A stretch of 64,000 nt of DNA from an uncultured Hymenobacter sp. Its GTDB lineage: Bacteria > Bacteroidota > Bacteroidia > Cytophagales > Hymenobacteraceae. The stretch is taken from the NCBI GenBank assembly GCA_913776615.1, contig CAJYPK010000019.1, forward strand, positions 62,001 to 126,000, in the 5' to 3' direction. A program made the translations under genes and the position numbers. The notes under the pieces were generated by a model. It was not told the DNA's origin and did no database searches. It saw only the letters and a program-made list of their open reading frames with translations. Each line of letters begins with the position of its first letter. Position 1 is the stretch's first letter. Below, one piece after another: positions 33,498-42,869 of this stretch.

Positions 33498-34982
33498 TTA
33501 TTGCTGCCAGATTAGCCACTGCTGGTTGGTGCCGTTATTGGCAGGGTACTGGATGAGGCCCGTGGCGGCCGCAGTGGAGGCCCCGTTCACGTCGAGCACC
33601 TGGCCGCTGTTGCGGTTGGTGAGCGTGTAGTAGCCGTCGGTATTGGCCGCCAGCAGCCATTGCTGGTTGGGGCCGTTATTAGAAGGATACTGGATGATGG
33701 GCGCGGCGTTGGCGGTGGAAGCGCCGTTCACGTCGAGTACCTGGTTGCTGTTGCGGTTGGTGAGCGTGTAGTAGCCGCCGCTGGTAGCGGCCAGCTGCCA
33801 CTGCTGGTTATTGCCCCCGTTCTGATAATATTGAATAACGGGCGCGGCCGAGGCCGTGGAGGCATTGTTCACATCCACCACCTGCCCGCTGTTGCGGTTG
33901 ATGAGCCGGTAGTAAGCGCTGGGGTAGAAGACGTCGGTGCCGCCCGCGCCCACGCCCCAGGCAAAGCGCACGCGGCCCAGGCCCGAGGCATTAGTGACGG
34001 TGGTGGTGGTGCCGTCAAACTGCAAGAGGCTGTACTGGTCGCCGGTGCGCAGGCCGGGCCAGTACACGCTGGCAATGCCCGCCTGCCGGCAGTAGTTGGT
34101 GATGCCCAGCACGTACGACTTCTTCACGTCGTTGGCAATGGCCTCGTTGTAGTTCACGCCCGTGGTCATGAACGCGCCCCACTCGGTAAGCACGGCCCGG
34201 CTGGCGTAGCTGCCCAGGTTATTGGCGAAAGCCTTCTCCCAGCTGGCGGCCGTGGTGGTGGGGTTGCCGTAGAAAAAGTCGTAGAGGTGAATCGACAGCA
34301 GGCAATTGCTAAAGCGACTATCGGCCCCGATGCCGGTGATGTTCTGCGCGTAGCCGGTGCCGTCGAGCAGCACCCGGCCCCGGGGCACGTTGGGGAAAGT
34401 GGCCAGCCAGGTAGCGTAGAGGCTGCCCAAGTCGGCCTGGCTGTAGCCGTGCGGCTCGTTGAATACCTCGAAATACACGTTGGCATTGCCGCCGTAGGTA
34501 TTCACCACCGTTTGCCACATGACGTAAAACTGGCTGGTGTCGTCCACGAGGCCGTTGCGCGAGGAGTTGCCTTCCCAGCAGCAAATGATCACTTTTAGCC
34601 CCTTGCTCAGGGCCTTGTCGATGGCCCCGGTGTAGCTCGTCCAGGTAGTGCCCGAGGCAGTAGTGGGGTTGATGGGCAGCCGCACCGTATTGGCCCCGGT
34701 GGCCGACTGAAAGCCGCTCAGGATGCGGTCGGCCTTGGTTTGCACCGTGGCGTAGCTGTCGCCGGCCGCCAGGCCCGACAGCACTAGGGCGTCGTCCACG
34801 AAGTTGTCGCGCGGGTCGGCCCAGTTAAGGCCGGCGATGCCAGCCGCGCCCACGGCATTGGTCGCCACGACTTGCGGGGCTGGGGCTACCGAGGCATCGC
34901 GTTGGGCGCAGCCGGCCAGGGCTAGCGCCAGCCCCGCCAGCGCCAGGCCAGTGGGGGAGAAGAGTAAGAGCTTGGGGCTCAT
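33498..34982 (-). CDS. GH5-type cellulase-fold lipoprotein with three ricin-type lectin repeats
   Basis: 494 residues with lipobox L-A-L-A-G-C. The GH5 TIM barrel has acid/base Glu in E-V-F-N-E-P-H-G (about 176) and nucleophile Glu in L-T-E-W-G-A-F (about 267). The C-terminal about 140 residues are three near-identical repeats of about 45 residues (Y-Y-x-L-x-N-R-N-S-x-Q-V-x-D-V, then N-Q-Q-W) of the RicinB/CBM13 type. It is presumably displayed on the surface and bound to polysaccharide; the substrate subfamily is not determined. It is the gene after SusD in the same operon. Confidence 0.85.
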   Translation of the reverse strand: MSPKLLLFSPTGLALAGLALALAGCAQRDASVAPAPQVVATNAVGAAGIAGLNWADPRDNFVDDALVLSGLAAGDSYATVQTKADRILSGFQSATGANTVRLPINPTTASGTTWTSYTGAIDKALSKGLKVIICCWEGNSSRNGLVDDTSQFYVMWQTVVNTYGGNANVYFEVFNEPHGYSQADLGSLYATWLATFPNVPRGRVLLDGTGYAQNITGIGADSRFSNCLLSIHLYDFFYGNPTTTAASWEKAFANNLGSYASRAVLTEWGAFMTTGVNYNEAIANDVKKSYVLGITNYCRQAGIASVYWPGLRTGDQYSLLQFDGTTTTVTNASGLGRVRFAWGVGAGGTDVFYPSAYYRLINRNSGQVVDVNNASTASAAPVIQYYQNGGNNQQWQLAATSGGYYTLTNRNSNQVLDVNGASTANAAPIIQYPSNNGPNQQWLLAANTDGYYTLTNRNSGQVLDVNGASTAAATGLIQYPANNGTNQQWLIWQQ

Positions 34983-35118
34983 GGGAAAAGGAAAATTGGG
35001 TGGGAGAAAAGAACCCCGAGCTTCGGGGTGAAGGAGTGCTATTCAACGGCAAACCGTTAGCGGCTCATTCAAGGCTATTATTGGCTCCGCCGGTGAAATA
35101 GCGCTATTCAACGTCAAA

Positions 35119-35319
35119 CCCCACCCCCGACCCACCTCGCTTGATGCGCGACATCCTTCGGGGGAGGGGAGCCTTTCGTGAGCTGTTAGCCGTTAGCTGT
35201 TAGCTCCTAGCTTTTCTGAACAACGAGCTAACAGCTAATAGCTAGCAGCTACCAGCTTACGAGAGGCTCCCCTCTCCCGAAGGATGTCGCGCATCAAGCG
35301 AGGTGGGTCGGGGGTGGGG
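35119..35319. repeat. Large nested inverted repeat between SusD and GH5
   Basis: Outer arms of about 65 bp: CCCCACCCCCGACCCACCTC with its complement, continuing through GATGCGCGACATCCTTCGGG and GGGAGCC. An inner second palindrome is built of GTTAGC-type words. It occupies most of the 364-bp gap 34983-35346. A shorter direct repeat (GCTATTCAACG..CAAACC) lies at 35038 and 35102. No gene was seen in the gap. Confidence 0.9.
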
Positions 35320-35346
35320 TCAGTCGGGAATCAGCTTACATGCCCG

Positions 35347-36888
35347 TTAGTACCCAGGATTCTGGGTAACCACGCCATTCGAGAGCTGAATCTGCGGGGT
35401 CGGAATTGGGAAGAAGTTGTTCTTATCCGAAATCTGGTCTTTCACCTTGCCCTTGTCGTAGGGGTCGGTGCTGGTGGCCTGCGCGGCGTTGAAGGCCGTC
35501 ATGACGGCCACCAGGCGCTTCTGGCGCACGAGGTCGTAGTAGCGGTGGCCTTCCATGGCCAGCTCCAGGCGGCGCTCCAGCCAGATGTCGGCCAGCAGCT
35601 GCGCACCGGTTGAGGTGCGGGGCAGGACCGTGCCGGGGTTGAGGTCGTTAGCGCGCTTGCGCACCAGGTTGAGCGAAGTGATAGCCTTGGAGTCTTGGCC
35701 GAGCTTGTTCGACGCCTCGGCGTGCATGAGCAGCAAGTCGGCGTAGCGCAGCTCGATGCGGTTGAGCGGGGCGTGGCCGCGCTCGTTGGCGGGGCGGTCG
35801 GCCAGGGGCAGGAACATCTTGCGGCTGATGCGGCCCGACTCATTTTCCGAGGGCTTGGTGTCGTAGCTCGAATAGTCGAAGCTGGCCGTTTTGGCGCCCA
35901 CGTTATCGCCCTGCTTGATGATGGTCCACTGGCGGCGCGGGTCGTTGCCAAAGGCTTGCTCCAGGTTGCTGGTGGGCGTGTTGAAGCCCCAGCCGCCGTC
36001 GGCGCGGCTGCGCATCACCACCGTGAGGTCGGTGCCGAGGTTGAAGGTCTGGTCGGCGTTGTAGTTGATTTCAAAAATCGACTCCACCCCGTTAGGATTG
36101 CTCACGTTCCACACCTTGCTGAAATCGCCCAGGCTGTACTGGCCCGAGTTGATAACCGTTTCGGCGGCCTGCTGGCACTGCGCCCACTGCTCGGTAAAGA
36201 GGTAGGCCTTGGCCAGGTAGGCGTTGGCCGCGCCCTTGGTGGCCCGGCCCTTATCGGTGCTGGCGCGGGCGCTCTTCTCGGGCAGCACGGCGGCGGCTTC
36301 TTGCAGGTCTTTGATAATCTGCGCGTAGCAAGCCTGCGACGAGGCCCGCGGAATAGTCAGCGCCTCCGACGGGGCCACCGGCGTGAGTACTAGGGGCACG
36401 CCGCCGTAGCCCTTCACCAGCTCGAAGTAGTTGTAGGCCCGGATGAACTTCAGCTCGCCCAGCAGCTGCTGCTTGAGCGTGGCGTCGATGGGGGCCTTGT
36501 CGATGCCCACGAGCGCGGCGTTGCAGTTGCCAATGGCCTGGAAGATAAACGTGTAGCGGTTGTCGAACCACTCGTTGTTGGGCAGCCAGAAGAAGCGGGC
36601 GAAGTCGCCAAACTCGCGCTGGTCGCCGGCAATAGCGTTGCCCTTCCAGGCATCATCCGAGCCCGCGTCGCCAAACATCCGGCTGCGGTCGATTTTCCAC
36701 CAATCGTCCTGGTCGGTGAGAGAGTAGCAGCCCATCACGGCCGCCTTGCACTCGTCGGCGGTGGTGTAGTAGTTATCGGTAGTCTGCTGGCCCTGGGGCT
36801 GCACGTCGAGGAAGGTTTTGCACGACTGCACGCCCATGCTCAGGCTTAGGCCCAGCGCCAGGGTAAAAATGCGGGGAAACGTTTTCAT
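35347..36888 (-). CDS. susD: SusD/RagB-type surface glycan-binding lipoprotein
   Basis: 513 residues. Lipoprotein signal (G-V-Q-S-C-K-T-F-L-D-V), N-terminal TPR-like SusD domain and C-terminal RagB/SusD region with the typical R-L-E-L-A-M-E-G-H-R-Y-Y-D-L-V-R and a terminal N-P-G-Y. It binds oligosaccharide at the cell surface and closes over its SusC partner, encoded upstream (156 bp gap filled by an inverted repeat). Confidence 0.95.
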   Translation of the reverse strand: MKTFPRIFTLALGLSLSMGVQSCKTFLDVQPQGQQTTDNYYTTADECKAAVMGCYSLTDQDDWWKIDRSRMFGDAGSDDAWKGNAIAGDQREFGDFARFFWLPNNEWFDNRYTFIFQAIGNCNAALVGIDKAPIDATLKQQLLGELKFIRAYNYFELVKGYGGVPLVLTPVAPSEALTIPRASSQACYAQIIKDLQEAAAVLPEKSARASTDKGRATKGAANAYLAKAYLFTEQWAQCQQAAETVINSGQYSLGDFSKVWNVSNPNGVESIFEINYNADQTFNLGTDLTVVMRSRADGGWGFNTPTSNLEQAFGNDPRRQWTIIKQGDNVGAKTASFDYSSYDTKPSENESGRISRKMFLPLADRPANERGHAPLNRIELRYADLLLMHAEASNKLGQDSKAITSLNLVRKRANDLNPGTVLPRTSTGAQLLADIWLERRLELAMEGHRYYDLVRQKRLVAVMTAFNAAQATSTDPYDKGKVKDQISDKNNFFPIPTPQIQLSNGVVTQNPGY

Positions 36889-36908
36889 GATAGAGGCGGG
36901 TGGGATAG

Positions 36909-37046
36909 TAATTGTTAAGTGTTAGTTGTTAATTGTTAGCTGTTAATTACTGATTATTGAAAGAGAATTTCTATTGATAATCAACAAACAGTGCTCAACA
37001 AGTAGCAATCAATAACTAACAATTAACAACTAACAATTAACAATTT
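36909..37046. repeat. AT-rich inverted repeat between susC and susD
   Basis: Built of variants of GTTAATTGTTAG on the left and CTAACAATTAAC on the right. It reaches into the SusC stop codon region. It could reduce read-through from susC into susD. Confidence 0.75.
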
Positions 37047-40000
37047 AAAAGGCAATATTGGCGCCCACCAGGTAGGTGCGCATGGTGGGGTAGTTGCCCA
37101 GGTCCACGCCCCGGTTGAGGGCCGACGAGCCATCGGTGTAGGAGCGGCCGTAGCCGATTTCAGGATCCACGCCGCTGTACTTGGTGAAGGTGAGCAGGTT
37201 CTGGCCGCTCACGTAGAGGCGCAGGCTGCCCATGTGCAGGGCGCTCATCATCTCCTTGCGGAAGGTGTAGCCGATTTGCAGGTTGCGCAGGCGGGCGTAC
37301 GAGCCATCCTCCACGTAGAAGTTGGAGAAGCGGGTCAGGTTCTGGTTGTTGTCGTTGGCCGTGATGCGGGGTACCGAGTTGTTGGTGCCGGCGCCGTTCC
37401 AGGCCATGTCTTGCAGGCCGGCGATTTTATTGTAGTTGTAGCTGCCCGAGTACCACCAGCCCTTGTTGGCATTTACCACGTCGTTGCCGAGGCTGCCGAT
37501 AAGCGAGGCTTGCAGGTCGAAGCCCTTGTAGCCCAGGTTCAGGTTCACGCCGAAGGTCATCTTCGGCATGGGGTTGCCGATGTACTGCTGGTCCTTGGCA
37601 TCGATTACGCCGTCGCCGTTGAGGTCGGCAAACTTGAAATCGCCGGGCTTGGCATTGGGCTGGATGAGCGCGCCGCTGGCCGAGCGGTAAGCGTCAACGT
37701 CGGCCTGGGTCTGGAAGATGCCCTGCGTCTGGTAGCCGTAGAACGCGCCCACGTAGCCGCCTTCTTCCGTTTTGGAAGGCCGGCCGAAGATGGGCGTATT
37801 ACCCGAGTACAGCGCTTGGCCGTTGGCCAGCGTGCCGATGCGGCTGATGGCGCGGGTGGCATTCACGCTCAGGCCGTAGGTGAAGTCGCCCTTGCTTTCG
37901 GCGTAGCCCACCGTGAAGTCGAGGCCGTTGGTTTTCATGCTGCCGACGTTGGTCACCGGGCTCAGGTAGCCGTTGCCGGCGTGCGCGGGCAGCGACTGGA
38001 ACATGAGCATGTCGGTGGTGTTGCGGCGGAACACGTCGAAGGTGGCCGTCAGCTTATTGCTGAAGAAACCGAAGTCCAGGCCCAGGTCGTAGTCCTCCAC
38101 CGTTTCCCATTTCACGTTGGGGTTGGGCACGTTGCTTTGAATGACGGCCACCTGCGCCGTGCGGTCGTCGCCGGTCACGTAGTAGGTTTTCGAGAACGTG
38201 CCGGTGTAAGCGGCGTTGGTGAGGTTGCTGATGTTCTGGTTGCCCACCCGGCCCCAGCTGGCGCGCAGCTTCAGGAAGTTCAGCGCGTCGAACGACTTCA
38301 TGAATTCCTCGTCGGAGATGAGCCAGCCCGCTGACAGCGAGGGGAAAGTGCCGTAGCGGTTGTTGGTCGGGAATACCGAGGCCCCGTCGCGGCGCACGCT
38401 GGCCGACAGCAGGTAGCGACCCTTAAAGTCGTAGGTCAAGCGCCCGATGAGCGAGGCGATGGTATTCTCGTACGTGCGACCGGTGGCGTTGAAGGCCGTA
38501 GTCGCCGCGTCGGGGTAGCGCAGGCTGAAGGCATTGCTCGGAATGGCCTGGCCCGAGCCCGACAGCGGCCGGTTGCTAAACTTCTCGAACGTGGCCGCGG
38601 CCAGCGCCGTAAAGTTGTGGTCACCCAGCGACTTGGTGTAAGTCAGCGTGTTGGTATTGTTCCAGTACAGGTTGATGTTGTGCTCGCTCGTGACCGAGTT
38701 CACCTGGTTGCGCTCGTTGGCGTCGATGGTGTAGAAAGGCGAGAAGCTATTGCGCTCGTAGAAATTGGTGTTGGTGCCAAAGCGCGTTTCGGCCACCAGG
38801 CCGGGGATGGGCTCGTAGTTGGCGTACACCGTGCCCACCAGGAAGTATTGGTTGCGGCGGTCGTCGTTGCGCTCCACCACGGCCAGCGGGTTGCCGATGT
38901 CGGTGGGCGAGGCCCCGTAGTTGTCGTAGGGGTTGCCCGTGTTACGGTCTACGCGGGCCGAGGTGATGGGGTCGTCGTTGAAGGCATCCCGGAACAGGCT
39001 GCCGCTGTTGAGGTAGCTCTGGTTGGTAACCGAGATGTTCAAATCCTGGCCCACCTTCACGCGCTTGGCGGCCTGGTACTGGCTTTTCACGCGCAGCACG
39101 AGGCGGTCGAAGTCCGACCCGCGCACGAGGCCGCGCTCCTTGAAATAGCTCAGACCGGTGGAGTACAGCACCTTATCGGAACCGCCCGAGAGGCCCAGCG
39201 AGTAGTTCTGGGTGATGCCGCGCTGCTTGATCTGGTCCCACCAATTGGTCGTCTGGGTGTATTGGTCGGGGTTGGCGTACACGGCCGGCAGGCCCGAGTT
39301 GGTCGCCGCCAGGTTCATGATGCGGGCGTACTCGCTGGCCGAGGCCATCTTGGGCACCTTAGTAGCGTTCGATACGCCGTAGGTGGCATCGACCGTGATC
39401 ACGGGCGCGCTCACCGTGCCGGCCTTGGTCGTAATCAGTACCACGCCGTTGGCCGCCCGCGAGCCGTAGATGGCGGCCGAGGCCGCGTCTTTCAGCACCG
39501 TAAGAGTGGCAACGTCTTTGGGGTTGAGGTAGTTGATGTCGTTTACCGGCAGGCCATCCACCACGTAGAGCGGGCTGTTGCCGTTGATGGTCGAAATACC
39601 GCGAATCAGAATCTGGGGCGTGGTACCGGGCTCCGAGCCCGCGCCGACTACCGTCACGCCGGCCGCCTTGCCTTGCAGGGCCGAGCCCACGTCGGCCACC
39701 GTGAGCTTCGACAGCTCGGCGCCTTGCACGGTGGTTACGGCGTTGGTTACGGTGCGCTTTTCCTGCGAGCCGTAGCCGATTACCACAGCTTCGTCGAGGG
39801 CCTGGGCGCTGGGGGCAAGCTTAATGCTGAGCGTGGTTTGCTCGCCGACTACCACCTCCTGGCGGTTGTAGCCTACCGACGAAATAACGAGCGTGGCACC
39901 CGTGGTCCCGCTGGGGATGCGCAGCGTAAAGCGGCCTTCGCCGTCGGTCGTCGCGCCCACGCTGGTACCCTTGAGCACTACGGTTACGCCGGGTAGGCCC

Positions 40001-40152
40001 ACGCCTTTTTCGTCTAGTACGGTGCCCGAGATGGGCGTGTCGGCCACGGCCGTGCGCCGGGCCGGAGAGGGGTTGGCCACCGGGCCAGCCTCGGCGGCGG
40101 CCACGGCCAGCGGCAACAGGGCTCCGCAAAGGAGTATCGATTTAGCCTGCAT
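37045..40152 (-). CDS. susC: SusC/RagA-type TonB-dependent outer-membrane transporter
   Basis: 1035 residues from ATG 40152. Signal peptide, carboxypeptidase-D-like domain (I-S-G-T-V-L-D-E-K-G-V-G-L-P-G-V), TonB box region, plug (V-I-G-Y-G-S-Q-E-K-R, I-R-G-I-S-T-I-N-G, Y-V-V-D-G-L-P-V) and a long C-terminal 22-stranded barrel ending V-G-A-N-I-A-F. It imports oligosaccharides with energy from TonB. It is the first gene of the SusC-SusD-GH5-GH30-GH43-GH2 series. A longer upstream in-frame ORF is not needed. Confidence 0.95.
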   Translation of the reverse strand: MQAKSILLCGALLPLAVAAAEAGPVANPSPARRTAVADTPISGTVLDEKGVGLPGVTVVLKGTSVGATTDGEGRFTLRIPSGTTGATLVISSVGYNRQEVVVGEQTTLSIKLAPSAQALDEAVVIGYGSQEKRTVTNAVTTVQGAELSKLTVADVGSALQGKAAGVTVVGAGSEPGTTPQILIRGISTINGNSPLYVVDGLPVNDINYLNPKDVATLTVLKDAASAAIYGSRAANGVVLITTKAGTVSAPVITVDATYGVSNATKVPKMASASEYARIMNLAATNSGLPAVYANPDQYTQTTNWWDQIKQRGITQNYSLGLSGGSDKVLYSTGLSYFKERGLVRGSDFDRLVLRVKSQYQAAKRVKVGQDLNISVTNQSYLNSGSLFRDAFNDDPITSARVDRNTGNPYDNYGASPTDIGNPLAVVERNDDRRNQYFLVGTVYANYEPIPGLVAETRFGTNTNFYERNSFSPFYTIDANERNQVNSVTSEHNINLYWNNTNTLTYTKSLGDHNFTALAAATFEKFSNRPLSGSGQAIPSNAFSLRYPDAATTAFNATGRTYENTIASLIGRLTYDFKGRYLLSASVRRDGASVFPTNNRYGTFPSLSAGWLISDEEFMKSFDALNFLKLRASWGRVGNQNISNLTNAAYTGTFSKTYYVTGDDRTAQVAVIQSNVPNPNVKWETVEDYDLGLDFGFFSNKLTATFDVFRRNTTDMLMFQSLPAHAGNGYLSPVTNVGSMKTNGLDFTVGYAESKGDFTYGLSVNATRAISRIGTLANGQALYSGNTPIFGRPSKTEEGGYVGAFYGYQTQGIFQTQADVDAYRSASGALIQPNAKPGDFKFADLNGDGVIDAKDQQYIGNPMPKMTFGVNLNLGYKGFDLQASLIGSLGNDVVNANKGWWYSGSYNYNKIAGLQDMAWNGAGTNNSVPRITANDNNQNLTRFSNFYVEDGSYARLRNLQIGYTFRKEMMSALHMGSLRLYVSGQNLLTFTKYSGVDPEIGYGRSYTDGSSALNRGVDLGNYPTMRTYLVGANIAF

Positions 40153-40361
40153 AAGCAAGTAAAATAGGGCAGGTCGAAGCCTGCCTGGGTGGGGAAAAAG
40201 TGAAATCAGCGTAGGGAGCCGGCCGCTGGGGCCAGCCTCAAGCAGCGGCAAAAGCGCGGCTCGGAAGTGGTGTAAAATTACTAGCGGCCGGGGGCCGCCG
40301 GGGGCTCATTTTCGAGCGAAAAGGGGTTTAAAACCGGTCAGCGAGCCGCCTTTTGCCCAAT

Positions 40362-40411
40362 AAAAAAAGTCCTTGCACTTGATAATCGCGTGACTATCAA
40401 GTGCAAGGACT
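40362..40411 (-). terminator. Strong intrinsic terminator after GH35
   Basis: 17-bp perfect stem (AGTCCTTGCACTTGATA with complement, 9-nt loop), followed on the minus strand by seven T. It stops the GH35 transcript before susC, so the SusC operon must have its own promoter in 40153-40361. Confidence 0.9.
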
Positions 40412-40432
40412 GAGAGGGTGTAAGACCCCTGC

Positions 40433-42343
40433 TTACAGGGTCGTGCTGGGGCGCAACTCGCTCAGGATGGCGTGGTCGAGGAAGGTGAGGCTGGCCTGCT
40501 GGGGCTTGAGCAGCTCCAGCACCGTGATAGTATTAGCACCTTTCTTGAGCCACTCGGCCGGTACGTACAGCGTTTGCTGCGGGCCGATGGCCCAGTAGCG
40601 GCCCAGGTTGTGGCCGTTGATCCACACCACGCCCTTGCCCCACTGACGCATGTCGAGATAGGTATCAGTAGGAGTGGCTACGTTGAAAGCAGCGGTGCGC
40701 ACGGCGGGGCCGCTACCGGCCGCGGGCGCCGTGGCCTGGGCCACGGTGGGCGCCTGGTCGAAGGGCAGGCCGTACTGCTTCCAGCCGGTAACTTCCTTCC
40801 CGCCGAGGGTCACGCGCTTGGTAATCCCCTTGTTGTTTTGGAGCAGGTACTCGCCGAAGTTGATGCGGCCCAGGTTTTCCACCAGCAGGTCGAGCTGCAC
40901 TTGGCCGGCGGGTAGTTTCACGAGCAGGCTGTCTTGGTTTTGGCGGCGGTCGAGGGTGCCCACGCGCTGGCCGTTCACCATCACCACGGCGTAGTCGCGC
41001 AGGTCGCTTAGCTTCAGGTGCTGCGTCTGGCCGCCGGTCACGGTGGTGCGGTACAGCACAAAGCCGTAGGCCTGCTTGAGGTTTTCGAAGGTGAGGGGCT
41101 TCTGGCTGGCCACCGGCTTGGGCAGCTGGGCCAGCAGGCTGGCGCCCTTGCTGAGCTGCACAGCTGGCAACGCCACGCTGGGCTTGGCGGCCGGGATGGT
41201 GGGCAGCGACTGTCCGGCGGGCAAGTACTTGGCAATCACCTCGCGGAAGGCGCGGAACTTGGCCGTGGGGTTGCCGGCCTCGTCGAGCGGCGCGTCGTAG
41301 TCGTAGGAGCTGATTTGCGGCTCGTAGCTGGTGCCCGGCCCCTTGTAGTTGGCCCCGTTCATGAAGCCCCGGGTGGTGCCGCCGTGGAACATATACATGT
41401 TGATGCTCATGCCGGCGCGCAGCACCGAGTCGAGGCCCGGCGTGTACTGGGCGGCGGGCACCGTGTGGTGCGGGGCACCCCACCAGTCAAACCAGGCCGG
41501 GTACCATTCAGCCACGTAGTAAGGACCCTTGCCCCCGTGGTTGTCGTTGACCAGCTTCCGAATCTGGGTGGGCTTATCGACGCCGTTGACGGCCGGCAGC
41601 AAGCCATCGAGGTGGCCCTTGGCTACGTCGGCGGCGGGGTCGCAGGTGTAGAGCAGCCCATCAAAGCCCGCGTTGATAAACAATTGCTTGTTCTGAGCTA
41701 GATACTGTTTGTCAGCACCGTAGGAGCCGTACTCGTTTTCCACCTGCACCATCAGCACCGGCCCGCCGTGGTTGACTTGCAGCGGGGCGAGCTGCTTGCC
41801 CACGGCTTGCAGGTAGCGCGTGTAGGCCGCGATGTACTGCGGTTCCTGGCTGCGCACCTTCATGCCGGGCACGTTCTGGAGCCAGTAGGGGTAGCCGCCA
41901 AATTCCCACTCGGCGCACACGTAGGGGCTGGGGCGCAAAATCACCCACAGGCCCTCTTCCTGGGCCATCTTCACGAAGGCCGCCACGTCGTTGTTGCCCG
42001 TAAAATCGTACTGACCCGGCTGGGGCTCGTGCACGTTCCAAAATACGTAGGTGCCGATGGTATTCAGGCCCATCGCCTTGGCCATCTTGAGGCGGCTGCG
42101 CCAAGCCTCGCGCGGAATGCGGGGATAGTGCAATTCGCCCGAAATCATCTGGAGCGGCTTGCCATCGAGCAAAAACTGGTTGTCGCCCAGGGCGAAGGTG
42201 TGCTTCGGGGCGGGCGCGTGGGGAGCCGGCTTGGCTTTCGCCTTGGCGGGTGGCTGGGGGGCGGCGAAGCCGGTCAGACCGCCGAGGAGGCCGGCCGCGG
42301 CCAGCAGGTGCGGCAAGCGCCGGAAGTAACGGTTTTGTTGCAT
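40433..42343 (-). CDS. Glycoside hydrolase family 35 beta-galactosidase
   Basis: 636 residues with a signal peptide. TIM barrel: S-G-E-L-H-Y-P-R-I-P near 65, the Q-V-E-N-E-Y-G-S-Y-G acid/base region and the nucleophile Glu in Y-V-A-E-W-Y-P-A-W-F. C-terminal jelly-roll domains end W-I-N-G-H-N-L-G-R-Y-W. It removes terminal beta-galactose. It lies upstream of the SusC operon behind its own strong terminator, so it is a separate unit. It is divergent from the HTCS regulator gene. ATG 42343 is preferred over a start 36 bp upstream. Confidence 0.9.
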   Translation of the reverse strand: MQQNRYFRRLPHLLAAAGLLGGLTGFAAPQPPAKAKAKPAPHAPAPKHTFALGDNQFLLDGKPLQMISGELHYPRIPREAWRSRLKMAKAMGLNTIGTYVFWNVHEPQPGQYDFTGNNDVAAFVKMAQEEGLWVILRPSPYVCAEWEFGGYPYWLQNVPGMKVRSQEPQYIAAYTRYLQAVGKQLAPLQVNHGGPVLMVQVENEYGSYGADKQYLAQNKQLFINAGFDGLLYTCDPAADVAKGHLDGLLPAVNGVDKPTQIRKLVNDNHGGKGPYYVAEWYPAWFDWWGAPHHTVPAAQYTPGLDSVLRAGMSINMYMFHGGTTRGFMNGANYKGPGTSYEPQISSYDYDAPLDEAGNPTAKFRAFREVIAKYLPAGQSLPTIPAAKPSVALPAVQLSKGASLLAQLPKPVASQKPLTFENLKQAYGFVLYRTTVTGGQTQHLKLSDLRDYAVVMVNGQRVGTLDRRQNQDSLLVKLPAGQVQLDLLVENLGRINFGEYLLQNNKGITKRVTLGGKEVTGWKQYGLPFDQAPTVAQATAPAAGSGPAVRTAAFNVATPTDTYLDMRQWGKGVVWINGHNLGRYWAIGPQQTLYVPAEWLKKGANTITVLELLKPQQASLTFLDHAILSELRPSTTL

Positions 42344-42869
42344 ATGCAGAAAGGGGAGGGAAAAGGCCGGGCAGCGCAACTGGCCACCTAATTGGCCAGT
42401 GCTACCTTGAAATGTACCGGCAGCTACTCGGTTTGCGGAGCGAAATTAGCGGGAACCCTAGCGGGGCAGGGGGTACTTTTTCGGCAGAAAGGGTTCTTAG
42501 AATCCGCGATACCGGGCCAGCCGGGGGGATTTTGTCTTCAGGCCAGCTTCAGATTTACGTAGCGACTCCCGGTAGCCTCCAGTGTATCTGGTTATTGCTC
42601 AGTCAAAGATTCCCGCGAGTATCGTAACCCTGAGCTCCCGCTCGGGGCCGTGCTTGGTGAGTGTATGCAGGTGCCGCCCCAAGCCGGAGCCTGGGCTTAC
42701 ATTTTCCGGCCAGAAGGCAAGGAAAAGGCCCTAAGTCGAGCAGCGCCCAGCATACGTTATCATCCTCAGCTGGCGCCCGCTTGCCGAATGCGACACGCCA
42801 GGTGCCACCACGAAGCCAGGCAAGTGCGGCATTATTCTTAGCTTTAAAGAATGAACGCCGCTGCTTTTA
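42344..42869. other. Divergent control region between GH35 and HTCS
   Basis: 526 bp without a convincing gene. The small ORFs here lack homology-like features. It should contain the promoters of GH35 and the regulator and binding sites of the HTCS AraC domain; no clear dyad was identified by eye. Confidence 0.5.

Noticed and set aside
33498..33915. Lectin repeats as a CRISPR-like array
   Set aside because: Repeats are coding, in frame and about 135 bp long, with no spacers.
38617..39996. 459-codon open frame on the plus strand inside susC
   Set aside because: Antisense shadow; susC motifs are complete on the minus strand.
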